Positions 7,858-17,900 of a stretch of 64,000 bases of DNA are shown here, one piece after another; within the stretch, counting starts at the first letter, position 1; every line of letters begins with the position of its first letter. The DNA is from Massilia endophytica (GTDB taxonomy: Bacteria; Pseudomonadota; Gammaproteobacteria; Burkholderiales; Burkholderiaceae_D), in assembly GCF_021165955.1 (NCBI RefSeq), contig NZ_CP088952.1, positions 1,922,001-1,986,000 on the forward strand, in the 5' to 3' direction. The position numbers and the translations under genes were made by a program. The notes beneath the pieces are model-generated. The model was not told the origin of the DNA. It did no database searches and was given only the letters and a program-made list of their open reading frames with translations.

Positions 7858-9363
7858 TCAGCGCCCGTGGTGCTCGACCATGCGGTTGAGCGCCACGCGG
7901 ATGGCGGGCACCAGTTCGCTGGCCGTGAGGCCGATGGGGCCTGTGCCTTCGGTTACCAGCACGTCCGCCGCCATGCCGTGCAGCCAGACGGCCGCCAGCG
8001 CCGCTTCCCAGCCCGGCCAGCCCTGAGCCAGCAGGCTGCCGCACAGGCCAGCCAGCACGTCCCCCGTGCCGGCCGTCGCCAGACCGGGGTTGCCCGTGTT
8101 GTTGATGACGGCCTCGCCGGATGCGGAGGCGAGCACCGTTCCCGAACCTTTGAGCAGCACCGTGGCATTGCAGCGCGCCGCCAGCGTGCGTGCGGCTGCC
8201 AGCCGGTGCGACTGGACTTCCGCCACGGAGCTGCCAAGCAGGCGCGCCGCCTCCAGCGGATGGGGCGTGAGTACCGTGTTCGCGCTGCGGCGCGCCACGT
8301 CCGCCGTGAGCATGGCGTCTTCCGCCATGAGGTTCAGGGCGTCGGCGTCCAGGACGAGGGGCTGGGTGCTGCGGACGGCTAGCGCCAGCAGTTCGCGCGC
8401 ATCGGCGGACGAACCGAGGCCCGGACCGGCGATGGTCACGGCGCTGTCGAAGTCGAAATCCCTGGCGGCGCGGCACATAAGTTCCGGCTGGGCGCTGTCG
8501 TAGGGCAGGGCGCCGCCTGCGAAACAGAGATAGACGCGGCCTGTGCCCGTCATGAGGGCCGTGCGGCCCGCCAGCACCGGGGCCCCCATCATGCCCGTTG
8601 CTCCGCCCAGCACCGCGACGTTCCCGAAGCTGCCCTTGTGCGAGTTGTGGCGGCGCGAACGGATATGGCGGGAGAACAGCTTCACGTCGTTCAGGTGGGC
8701 GCGCGATGGCGGGAACAGGGAGTCATCCAGATCGAGATCGTTCACCTGCACCAGGCCCGCGTAATCGCGGCCGTCGCAGGTGTGAAGGCCCGGCTTGTCG
8801 CCGATATAGGTGACCGTGTGCGTGGCGCGGATGGCGGCGCCCTCCGGTCCGACGACGGAGCCCGTGTCGGCATCCAGTCCGCTGGGAACGTCGAGCGCCA
8901 GGATAGGGCAGGCAAGGCCGTTGACCGTATTCACCAGCGCGGCCATGGCATCTCTCAGCGGGCGCCGAAGGCCAATGCCGAACAGGCCGTCGATAATGAG
9001 GTTCCAGTCTGCGGCAGCGATCTGTTCCCGCGTGAGCTCGGTGAAGTGCACCGCGCTGTTCCGGGCGCGGCTCAGGGCCGCAACGCGTTCCGGCGCCGGT
9101 TCGCTGGCGGGATCGAAGTGCAGGAGGGTGACCTGGGCGCCTGCGTGGGCAAGGTGAGCTGCGGTTTCGAGAGCATCCCCGCCGTTGTTGCCGGGGCCCG
9201 CCAGCACCAGGACGCGCGCGCGGCTGGTGGAGAATGGCAGCAGGTCCAGCGCCGCGTTGGCGCCCGCCTGGCCTGCCCGCTGCATCAGCGCCCCTGCGGG
9301 CAGGCGCTGTGCGGCGCGCTGTTCGATGTCGCGGATTTCCGCAACGGTATAGAGTGGGTGCAT
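7858..9363 (-). CDS. nnr: Bifunctional NAD(P)H-hydrate repair enzyme
   Basis: Repairs damaged NADHX/NADPHX. The N-terminal YjeF_N epimerase half (about residues 1-210, with LVLAGPGNNGGDALETA and ALDVPSGLDADTG) interconverts the R and S hydrates. The C-terminal YjeF_C/ribokinase-like half (about 235-501, with NTGNPGLATAGTGDVLAG) is the ADP-dependent dehydratase. At 501 residues it matches the fused bacterial form (E. coli 515). The gene converges with the ABC ATPase gene, with two bases between stops, and is divergent from the 5-oxoprolinase gene. Confidence 0.95.
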   Translation of the reverse strand: MHPLYTVAEIRDIEQRAAQRLPAGALMQRAGQAGANAALDLLPFSTSRARVLVLAGPGNNGGDALETAAHLAHAGAQVTLLHFDPASEPAPERVAALSRARNSAVHFTELTREQIAAADWNLIIDGLFGIGLRRPLRDAMAALVNTVNGLACPILALDVPSGLDADTGSVVGPEGAAIRATHTVTYIGDKPGLHTCDGRDYAGLVQVNDLDLDDSLFPPSRAHLNDVKLFSRHIRSRRHNSHKGSFGNVAVLGGATGMMGAPVLAGRTALMTGTGRVYLCFAGGALPYDSAQPELMCRAARDFDFDSAVTIAGPGLGSSADARELLALAVRSTQPLVLDADALNLMAEDAMLTADVARRSANTVLTPHPLEAARLLGSSVAEVQSHRLAAARTLAARCNATVLLKGSGTVLASASGEAVINNTGNPGLATAGTGDVLAGLCGSLLAQGWPGWEAALAAVWLHGMAADVLVTEGTGPIGLTASELVPAIRVALNRMVEHHGR

Positions 9364-9464
9364 GGCGGATTGCAGGCCCGGTCGAATTAGTAAGTGAACA
9401 ATTTTAGCATCGAACCAAGTCCGATCTACAATAGTGGAGGAGACAGATTTTCAAGAGGAGTGCA

Positions 9465-12400
9465 ATGCGCTGGCAGTTCTGGATCGACAGGGGAGGCACC
9501 TTCACCGACATCGTGGCGCGCCGCCCCGACGGCAGGCTGCAGACGCACAAGCTCCTGTCCGAGAACCCCGGGCAGTACAGCGATGCGGCGGTGGCCGGCA
9601 TCCGCCATCTGCTCGGCGTGGAGCCCGGCATGCCGATTCCCGCCGCCGAGGTGGAAGCCGTGAAGATGGGCACCACGGTTGCCACCAACGCCCTTCTTGA
9701 ACGCAAGGGCGAACCGACCCTGCTTGCGGTCACGCGTGGCTTCCGCGACGTCTTGCGCATCGCCTACCAGAACCGTCCCCGCCTGTTCGAGCGCCACATT
9801 GTGCTGCCCGAGCTGCTGTACGGCGATGTGGTGGAGATCGGCGAACGCATGGGCGCGCACGGCGAAGTGGTGCTGCCGCTCGACCTTGAGGGCGCGCGCG
9901 CCTCCTTGCAGCAAGCCTTCGGCCGCGGCCTGCGCGCCGTCGCCATCGTTTTCATGCACGGCTACCGCTACGGGGCGCATGAACAGGCAGTGGCCCGGCT
10001 TGCACGCGAGATCGGCTTCACGCAGGTATCGGTATCGCACGAAGTAAGCCCCCTGATGAAGTTCGTCTCCCGCGGCGATACCACGGTGGTGGACGCCTAC
10101 CTGTCCCCCATCCTGCGGCGCTACGTGGACCAGGTGGCGGCCGAGCTGCCGGGCGTTCAGCTTCAGTTCATGCAATCCAACGGCGGGCTGACGGACGGCC
10201 GCAGCTTTCAGGGCAAGGACAGCATCCTGAGCGGCCCGGCTGGCGGCATCGTGGGCATGGTGCGGGCCAGCCAGCTGGCGGGTTTCGGCCGCGTGATCGG
10301 CTTCGACATGGGTGGCACGTCCACGGACGTATCCCATTTCGCCGGAGAGTTCGAGCGCGAGTTCGAAACCCAGGTGGCCGGCGTGCGCATGCGCGCGCCG
10401 ATGATGAGCATTCATACCGTGGCCGCGGGCGGCGGCTCCATACTGCATTTCGACGGCACCCGCCTGCGCGTGGGCCCGGACAGCGCAGGCGCCAACCCCG
10501 GCCCCGCCAGCTACCGGCGCGGCGGGCCGCTCGCTGTCACCGACTGCAACGTCATGCTGGGCAAGATCCAGCCCGACTATTTCCCTCACCTGTTTGGCCC
10601 CGATGCCGCGCAAGCGCTCGATGTGGAAGCCGTGCGGGCCGGTTTCGCCGCGCTTGCGGCGGAAATCGGCAGGACGCCCGAGCAGGTCGCCGAAGGCTTC
10701 ATCGAGATCGCAGTGGGCAATATGGCGAACGCCATCAAGCAGATTTCGGTACAGCGCGGCCACGACGTCACGGCCTATACGCTGACCAGCTTCGGCGGGG
10801 CTGGCGGCCAGCATGCCTGCCTGGTGGCCGACGCGCTGGGCATGAAGACGGTGTTCATCCATTCGCTGGCGGGCGTGCTGTCCGCCTATGGCATGGGACT
10901 GGCCGATCAGTCGGCGATGCGCGAGAAGGCCGTCGAGCAGCGGCTGGACGACTGCAGCAGTCTGGCTTCGCTGCTGGCGGAGCTTGGCAAGCAGGCGCGC
11001 GAGGCGCTCCTGGCGCAGGGAGTGGATGAAGAACGCATCCTGTTGGTCGAGCGCGTGCATCTGCGCTACGAAGGCACCGATTCGGCGCTGATCGTGCTGC
11101 ATGCCGATGCAGCCAGCATGCGGGCCCAGTTCGAGCAGGCCTACCGCAAGCGTTTCTCCTTCCTTATGCCGCACAAGGCGCTCGTGGTGGAGGCGGTTTC
11201 GGTCGAGGCCATCGGGCGTGGCGAGCCCGGGGGCGACGGCGCCGCAGCCAGTCCGGCGGCGCACGGTGCGGCGCTGGAACGGGAAGTGCAAATGTTCAGC
11301 GGTGGACGATGGCACGCCGCGAGCCTATTCCTGCGCGAGGCGCTGGCGCCGGGCCACACCGTGGACGGTCCGGCCATCATCGCCGAAGCCAACGCCACCA
11401 CGGTAGTGGAACCCGGCTGGCGCGCGCAGGTCACGCCCCAGAATCACCTGGTGCTGACGCGCGTGCAGCCGCTGCCCGGGCGCCGCGCTATCGGCACCAC
11501 GGCCGATCCCGTGATGCTGGAGGTGTTCAACAACCTCTTCATGTCCATCGCCAACCAGATGGGGCTGCGCCTGCAGAACACAGCCTACTCGGTGAACATC
11601 AAGGAACGCCTGGACTTCAGCTGCGCCATCTTCGACGCGGACGGCAACCTCATTGCCAATGCGCCACACATGCCGGTGCATCTGGGCTCGATGGGCGAGA
11701 GCATCCGCACTGTGATCCGCGAAAACGCGGGCAGGATGCATGCGGGCGACGTCTACATGCTCAACGACCCCTATCACGGCGGCACGCACCTGCCGGATGT
11801 CACGGTCATTTCTCCGGTGTTCAGCGCGGATGGCGGCGAAATCCTGTTTTACGTGGGATCGCGCGGCCACCATGCCGATATCGGCGGCACCACGCCGGGA
11901 TCCATGCCGCCGGACTCGCGCAGCATCGAGGAGGAGGGCGTATTGATCGACAACTTCAAGCTGGTGGACGGCGCTTCCGGCGGCATTCTGCGCGAGGCCG
12001 AAACGCGGGCCCTGCTGGCATCGGCGCGCCATCCCGCACGCAATCCCGACCAGAATATGGCGGACCTGCGGGCCCAGGTTGCGGCCAACCAGAAGGGCGC
12101 CGAAGAGCTGCTGAAGACGGTGGACCATTTCGGCCTGGACGTGGTACGCGCCTACATGGGCCATGTGCAGGACAACGCCGAGGAAGCGGTGCGCCGCGTG
12201 ATCGGCGCGCTTCACGACGGCAGCTTCCGGCTGGATATCGACAACGGCGCCGCCATCCAGGTGGCAGTGCGGATGAACCGGCAGGAGCGCAGCGCGGAGA
12301 TCGACTTCACCGGCACCTCGCCTCAGCTGGACAACAATTTCAACGCCCCCGCAGCTGTCTGCATGGCCGCTGTGCTCTATGTGTTCCGCACTCTGGTGGA

Positions 12401-13040
12401 CGACGATATCCCGCTCAACGCGGGCTGCCTGAAGCCGCTGCGCGTCATCATTCCCGAAGGCTCGATGCTCAATCCCCGCTATCCGGCGTCGGTGGTATCG
12501 GGCAATGTGGAAACCTCCACCTGCATCACGAATGCCCTGTACGGCGCGCTCGGCGTGATGGCCGCATCGCAGGGCACGATGAACAACTTCACCTTCGGGA
12601 ACGCCCGCTATCAGTACTACGAAACGATCAGCGGCGGCTCGGGCGCAGGCGAGGGCTTCGACGGGACCGACGTGGTGCAGACCAATATGACGAATTCACG
12701 GCTGACCGACCCCGAAGTGCTGGAGTTCCGCTTCCCCGTGCGCCTGGAAAGCTACGAGATCCGCCACGGTTCGGGCGGCAAGGGCAGGTGGAAGGGCGGT
12801 AACGGCGGCACGCGCAAGCTGCGCTTCCTGGAGGAGATGACGGCGGCGATCCTGTCCAATAACCGCATCCATGCGCCCTTCGGCATGGCGGGCGGAGAGC
12901 CGGGTGAGCTGGGCCGCAACACCGTTCAGCGCGTGGACGGCAGCACGGAAACCCTGGGCCATATCGGCAAGACCGTGATGCGGCCCGGCGATATCTTCAT
13001 CATCGACACGCCGGGCGGGGGAGGCTACGGCAAGGCTTAG
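9465..13040 (+). CDS. 5-oxoprolinase, ATP-hydrolysing, HyuA-HyuB fusion
   Basis: Opens 5-oxo-L-proline (pyroglutamate) to glutamate with ATP, or acts on a related hydantoin. The 1191-residue chain joins HyuA_N (FWIDRGGTFTDIVARRPDG near the start), HyuA (GFDMGGTSTDVS, VAAGGGSI) and, from about residue 681, HyuB (EVFNNLFMSIANQMG). This one-chain order matches the OPLAH form (eukaryotic OPLAH about 1288) rather than separate hyuA/hyuB or PxpABC. AGAGGAG lies shortly before the ATG at 9465. The stop codon overlaps the stop of the convergent response regulator gene. Substrate assignment rests on fusion type only. Confidence 0.88.
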   Translation: MRWQFWIDRGGTFTDIVARRPDGRLQTHKLLSENPGQYSDAAVAGIRHLLGVEPGMPIPAAEVEAVKMGTTVATNALLERKGEPTLLAVTRGFRDVLRIAYQNRPRLFERHIVLPELLYGDVVEIGERMGAHGEVVLPLDLEGARASLQQAFGRGLRAVAIVFMHGYRYGAHEQAVARLAREIGFTQVSVSHEVSPLMKFVSRGDTTVVDAYLSPILRRYVDQVAAELPGVQLQFMQSNGGLTDGRSFQGKDSILSGPAGGIVGMVRASQLAGFGRVIGFDMGGTSTDVSHFAGEFEREFETQVAGVRMRAPMMSIHTVAAGGGSILHFDGTRLRVGPDSAGANPGPASYRRGGPLAVTDCNVMLGKIQPDYFPHLFGPDAAQALDVEAVRAGFAALAAEIGRTPEQVAEGFIEIAVGNMANAIKQISVQRGHDVTAYTLTSFGGAGGQHACLVADALGMKTVFIHSLAGVLSAYGMGLADQSAMREKAVEQRLDDCSSLASLLAELGKQAREALLAQGVDEERILLVERVHLRYEGTDSALIVLHADAASMRAQFEQAYRKRFSFLMPHKALVVEAVSVEAIGRGEPGGDGAAASPAAHGAALEREVQMFSGGRWHAASLFLREALAPGHTVDGPAIIAEANATTVVEPGWRAQVTPQNHLVLTRVQPLPGRRAIGTTADPVMLEVFNNLFMSIANQMGLRLQNTAYSVNIKERLDFSCAIFDADGNLIANAPHMPVHLGSMGESIRTVIRENAGRMHAGDVYMLNDPYHGGTHLPDVTVISPVFSADGGEILFYVGSRGHHADIGGTTPGSMPPDSRSIEEEGVLIDNFKLVDGASGGILREAETRALLASARHPARNPDQNMADLRAQVAANQKGAEELLKTVDHFGLDVVRAYMGHVQDNAEEAVRRVIGALHDGSFRLDIDNGAAIQVAVRMNRQERSAEIDFTGTSPQLDNNFNAPAAVCMAAVLYVFRTLVDDDIPLNAGCLKPLRVIIPEGSMLNPRYPASVVSGNVETSTCITNALYGALGVMAASQGTMNNFTFGNARYQYYETISGGSGAGEGFDGTDVVQTNMTNSRLTDPEVLEFRFPVRLESYEIRHGSGGKGRWKGGNGGTRKLRFLEEMTAAILSNNRIHAPFGMAGGEPGELGRNTVQRVDGSTETLGHIGKTVMRPGDIFIIDTPGGGGYGKA

Positions 13041-14668
13041 GCCGTGGTGGAAATGCCGTACTTGCGCTGGGTTGCGCTGTACTGCTGCTGCAGCGATTCC
13101 AGCGCTTCGTTGTAGGGATCGAGGCCCCGGATGCGGGCGAGCAGTTTGGCGGCGTCCTCGCCCAGCGGCGCTTCCCATCCCAGCTCGTCGAGCTGGCGGA
13201 TGCTGGCCCGCGCCGCGGCCACCAGGATGGGCACATTGCCCGGCGCGCGGCGCAGCGCCTGGCAGAGGGAAGTGACGGCACCCCGGTGATCGCCCTGCGC
13301 CAGCAGCGACTGCGCTTCGGACATGAGTTCCTTCAGCTGCTCCACCACCTGCTGGCCCAGGCCCTCGGCGAGATCCTCCCTGCCTGCCTTCCGGTAGAGG
13401 CGGATGGCGTCGTCGGGCGACATGCCGTTCTCGTCGTCCATCAGGCCGCGCACGATATCGGAAGCCTGGTCGTCCATATAGTGTTTGAGGCAGGCCTCGG
13501 CCAGCCCCTTTCTGAGCTGGGGAGACAGGCCCTGCGCGATGCCTGCCGCCGCCGCGGCCTTGGCCAGTTCGGCGACGGCGCCGTCCTCGTTGCCGGCCAG
13601 GTCCTGCACCAGCGCCACAGAGAGCGACTTGCATACCTCGGCGGCCGAGCTGCCGCGCATCGAGCGTTCCAGGTCGCGGATCACACTGCTGGCCTGGGCC
13701 GCGTCGCCTTTGCGGATCAGGGTCTTGACGAGATTCACGTGGTCTTCGGGATCGCGGAACTCGGAATACTTCGCCTTCGTTACCACCTGCCGGAAGGCCT
13801 TTTCGGCCACGCCGATATCGTCCGTATTGAGCGCCACTTCGCCCAGGTGCCGCAGGCGCCGCACCATGTGCGGAGAGATGGACACCGCATCCTCCAGAAC
13901 GCGCTTTGCCTCCACCATCTCGCCCTGCGCCTCGTAGGTGCGGGCGAGGAGGTCGTAAGCGGCCATGAAACGGGGATTCTGCTGGATCAGTTCCGTGAGG
14001 GTCTGCTGCGCCTCCGCATGGCGCTGCTGCATGAACTGGCAGCGCGCAAGGCCCAGCTGGGCCCAGCCGAGCGGCCTGCCAAGCAGGATGCTCTGGTAGA
14101 CGATTTCGGCTTCGGAGATATCGCCCAGCTCCATCAGCGTTTCGGCGCGCAGTCGGGCAAAGTCGCCCGCATAGCGCTGGGACTTTTCCGCCCCTTCGGC
14201 CGCCAGGCGCACCGCTTCCCGCAGGTTGCCTTGCGCGAGGTGCTGGTAGACGGGCAGCAGTGCGGTCCGGCGCTCGACGGCGCGGGTGATCCGCTGCAGC
14301 AGGGCGTCCGCCGTGAAAGGTTTGAGCACGTAGTCGGTGGGAGTGAGTTCCGCCGCGCCGATCACCTTGCTGTACACGCCTTCGGAGGTCAGCATGATGA
14401 AGATGGTGCCGGGGGAAATCAGCTTGTGGTGGCGCAGGTCTTCCAGCAGCTGCTGGCCGTCCTGGCCGTCGTCGCTGCCGCTGCCCAGGTCATACTCGCA
14501 GAGAATGATGTCCGGGACGGACTTGGACAGCTGGCGGATGGCCGTGCCGGAGCTCACCGCGTACTCGATCTTCGTGATCGAGGACTGGCTCAGCATATTG
14601 TGCAGATTGCCGCGCATGCCCGGATTGGGGTCGACAATGAGCACGGACAGGTCGCGGAATTCTTGCAT
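13037..14668 (-). CDS. Response regulator receiver protein with TPR repeats
   Basis: Predicted cytosolic signalling protein of 543 residues with no DNA-binding or enzymatic output domain. The REC domain (about 7-130) shows the acidic pair in VLIVDPNP, the phosphoacceptor Asp60 in LCEYDLG, a Thr in IMLTSEGVY and the Lys in YVLKPFTAD. The remainder is a run of tetratricopeptide repeats (about 150-480), so phosphorylation probably alters a protein-protein scaffold. ATG 14668 was chosen because the longer frame would begin with TTG and add only ten residues. It stands alone, convergent with the 5-oxoprolinase gene and overlapping it by four bases. No partner kinase is adjacent. Confidence 0.85.
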   Translation of the reverse strand: MQEFRDLSVLIVDPNPGMRGNLHNMLSQSSITKIEYAVSSGTAIRQLSKSVPDIILCEYDLGSGSDDGQDGQQLLEDLRHHKLISPGTIFIMLTSEGVYSKVIGAAELTPTDYVLKPFTADALLQRITRAVERRTALLPVYQHLAQGNLREAVRLAAEGAEKSQRYAGDFARLRAETLMELGDISEAEIVYQSILLGRPLGWAQLGLARCQFMQQRHAEAQQTLTELIQQNPRFMAAYDLLARTYEAQGEMVEAKRVLEDAVSISPHMVRRLRHLGEVALNTDDIGVAEKAFRQVVTKAKYSEFRDPEDHVNLVKTLIRKGDAAQASSVIRDLERSMRGSSAAEVCKSLSVALVQDLAGNEDGAVAELAKAAAAAGIAQGLSPQLRKGLAEACLKHYMDDQASDIVRGLMDDENGMSPDDAIRLYRKAGREDLAEGLGQQVVEQLKELMSEAQSLLAQGDHRGAVTSLCQALRRAPGNVPILVAAARASIRQLDELGWEAPLGEDAAKLLARIRGLDPYNEALESLQQQYSATQRKYGISTTA

Positions 14669-14845
14669 CGTGGAGCGGGAGATAATCGTATATGCCAAGA
14701 ATATGCCAATTTCGCGGGAAATCGGGCATTTCTCGTCCGGGACGCCCCGAATTAATGCATTTTACACCAAAAATGTTGCTATTAAGCCAGTAAATCGCTT
14801 GCCGGCCCAGAGGGAGAGGGCAGGACGGGAAGGGGCGGGAGCGGG

Positions 14846-14851
14846 TATAAT
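14846..14851 (+). promoter_or_regulatory. Candidate -10 box of purL
   Basis: A perfect TATAAT about 90 bases before the purL start. No good -35 hexamer is visible at 16-18 bases upstream (GC-rich), so this is only a candidate. The rest of 14669-14940 shows no gene. Confidence 0.35.
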
Positions 14852-14940
14852 GCCGGCAAAAGGAAATTCAGCAAGACCAATCAGCTCGTGCCCATTCTTC
14901 TTTTAATCCGCAGCCACGCTGCATCAACCGCCTCCCAACC

Positions 14941-17900
14941 ATGTTGATTCTGCCGGGCTCCAACGCCCTGTCCGCATTCCGTAGCCAACGCCTTCTCACC
15001 CAACTGCAATCCGTGCTTCCGTCCGTGACGGCCGTCCAGGCGCGGTACATTCACTTTGTCGATGCCGCATCGCCGCTCTCCAGCGACGACCAGGCCCGCC
15101 TGAATGGCCTGCTGACCTATGGCGAGCCCGCCCAGCCGGAGCTGAGCGACGGCGCCGTCGAAGAGTTCATCGTCATTCCACGCTTCGGCACCATTTCGCC
15201 GTGGGCCTCGAAGGCCACCGACATCGTGCACAACTGCGGCATGGGGCATATCCACCGCGTCGAGCGCGGCGTGGCCTACCGCGTGATCCTGAAGGGCGGC
15301 ATCCTGGGCAGCAGCCTGGGTGCGGCGAAAAAGCTGGATGCGGAGCAGGCGCAGGCCGTTGCGGCCCTGCTGCACGACCGCATGACCGAATCCGTGCTGC
15401 GCCATCCCGAACAGGCAGCGGACCTCTTCGGCAGCCTGGAAGCGAAGGCCCTGGAATCGATTGACGTGCTGGGCGCCGGGCGCCACGCGCTGGAAAAGGC
15501 GAACACGGATCTTGGCCTGGCCATGTCCGACGACGAAATCGACTACCTGCTGAACGCCTTCACGGCCGCCAAACGCAACCCGACGGACGTGGAGCTGATG
15601 ATGTTCGCCCAGGCGAACTCCGAGCACTGCCGCCACAAGATCTTCAACGCCGACTGGACCATCGACGGCGCGGCCCAGGACCGTTCGCTGTTCAAGATGA
15701 TCAAGAACACGCACGAGAAGCAGCCCAAGGGCACCATCGTCGCGTATTCGGACAACTCCTCCATCATGGAAGGCGCGGAAGTGACGCGCTTCTATCCGCG
15801 CGGCGAGGGCCATGAATACGGCGCGTCCACGGAGCTGATCCACACGCTGATGAAGGTGGAGACCCACAACCACCCGACCGCGATTTCCCCGTTCCCCGGC
15901 GCCTCCACCGGCGCGGGCGGCGAGATCCGCGACGAAGGCGCGACCGGCCGCGGCGCCAAGCCGAAGGCTGGCCTTACCGGCTTCACCGTCTCGAACCTGA
16001 TGCTGCCGGACGCCGTGCGCGCCTGGGAGAACGCTGCCGACGTGACCGCGCCGGTGGGCAAGCGCGACGAGAGCAAGGCTTATGGCAAGCCAGACCGCAT
16101 TGCCTCGCCGCTGCAGATCATGATCGAAGGCCCGCTGGGAGGCGCCGCCTTCTCGAACGAGTTTGGCCGTCCGGTGCTGGGCGGCTATTTCCGTACGTAT
16201 GAACAGAACGTGGGCCGCTGCTTCGCGGGCGCCCAGGACACGGTGTTCGGCTACCACAAGCCCATCATGATTGCGGGCGGCATCGGCAATATCTCCGCCC
16301 AGCACACGCACAAGAACGACATCCCGGTGGGCTCGCTGCTGATCCAGCTGGGCGGCCCCGGCATGCGCATCGGCATGGGCGGCTCGGCCGCTTCCTCGAT
16401 GGCGACCGGCACCAACACGGCGGACCTGGACTTCGACTCCGTCCAGCGCGGCAACCCTGAAATGGAGCGCCGTGCCCAGGAAGTGATCAACGGCTGCTGG
16501 CAGATGGGCGCTGCGAACCCCATCATCTCCATCCACGACGTGGGCGCGGGCGGCCTGTCCAACGCCTTCCCCGAAATCACCAACGACGCCAAGCGCGGCG
16601 CCATCTTCGACCTGCGCAAGATCCCGCTGGAAGAAAGCGGCATGGCGCCCAAGGAAATCTGGAGCAATGAATCGCAGGAGCGCTACGTGCTGGCGATTGC
16701 ACCGGGCGACCTGCCGGTATTCCAGGCCCTGTGCGAACGCGAGCGCTGCCCCTTCGCCGTGGTGGGCACCGCCACCGAGGAGCGCCAGCTCAAGCTGATC
16801 GATCCTGAACTGGGCAATGCGCCCGTGGACATGCCGATGGAAGTCCTGCTCGGCAAACCGCCGAAGATGCACCGCGACGTGAACCACGTGCAGAACGAGT
16901 TCCCGGCGATCGACCTCACCGGCGTCGACCTGCAGGAAGCGGCGAAGGGCGTGCTGCTGCTGCCGACCGTGGCCGACAAGAGCTTCCTCATCACCATCGG
17001 CGACCGCACCGTGGGCGCCATGTCCGTGCGCGACCAGATGGTGGGCCCGTGGCAGGTGCCGGTGGCCGATTGCGCCGTGACCGCCATGAGCTACGAAGGC
17101 TTCGTGGGCGAAGCGATGGCGATGGGCGAGCGCACCCCGCTGGCCGTGATCGATGCGCCGGCCTCCGGCCGCATGGCCGTGGGCGAGACCATTACCAACA
17201 TGGCCGCCGCGCCGATTGCCGATATCTCCGCGATCAAGCTCTCCGCGAACTGGATGGCGGCCTGCGGCCAGCCGGGCCAGGACGCCGCGCTGTTCGACAC
17301 CGTGAAGGCAGTGGGCATGGAGCTGTGCCCGGCGCTGGGCATCAGCATCCCCGTGGGCAAGGACTCCCTGTCCATGCGCACCACCTGGAAGGACGAGGGC
17401 GCGGACAAGGCCGTGATCTCGCCGGTATCGCTGATCGTTTCCGGCTTCGCGCCCGTGTACGACGTGCGCAAGTCCCTGACCCCGCAGATCCGCATGGACC
17501 AGGGCGAAACCTCCATCATCCTCATCGACCTTGGCCGCGGCAAGAACCGCATGGGCGCGTCGGCCCTGTCGCAGGTCATCGGCCAGCTGGGCAACGAGGC
17601 GCCGGACGTGGACAATCCGGAAGACCTGAAAGGCTTCTTCACCGCGATCCAGCAGCTGAACAAGGACGGCAAGCTGCTGGCCTACCACGACCGCTCGGAC
17701 GGCGGCCTGTACGCCACCCTCACGGAGATGGCCTTCGCGGGCCGCGCCGGCCTGTCCATCAATCTGGACATGCTGACGCTGGAAGGCGAGCACGCTGCCG
17801 ACTGGGGCGATGCGAAGAACTGGGCAGGCCAGGTGGCCGAGCGCCGCAACGAGCTGACCCTGCGGGCCCTGTTCAGCGAGGAGCTGGGCGCCGTGATCCA

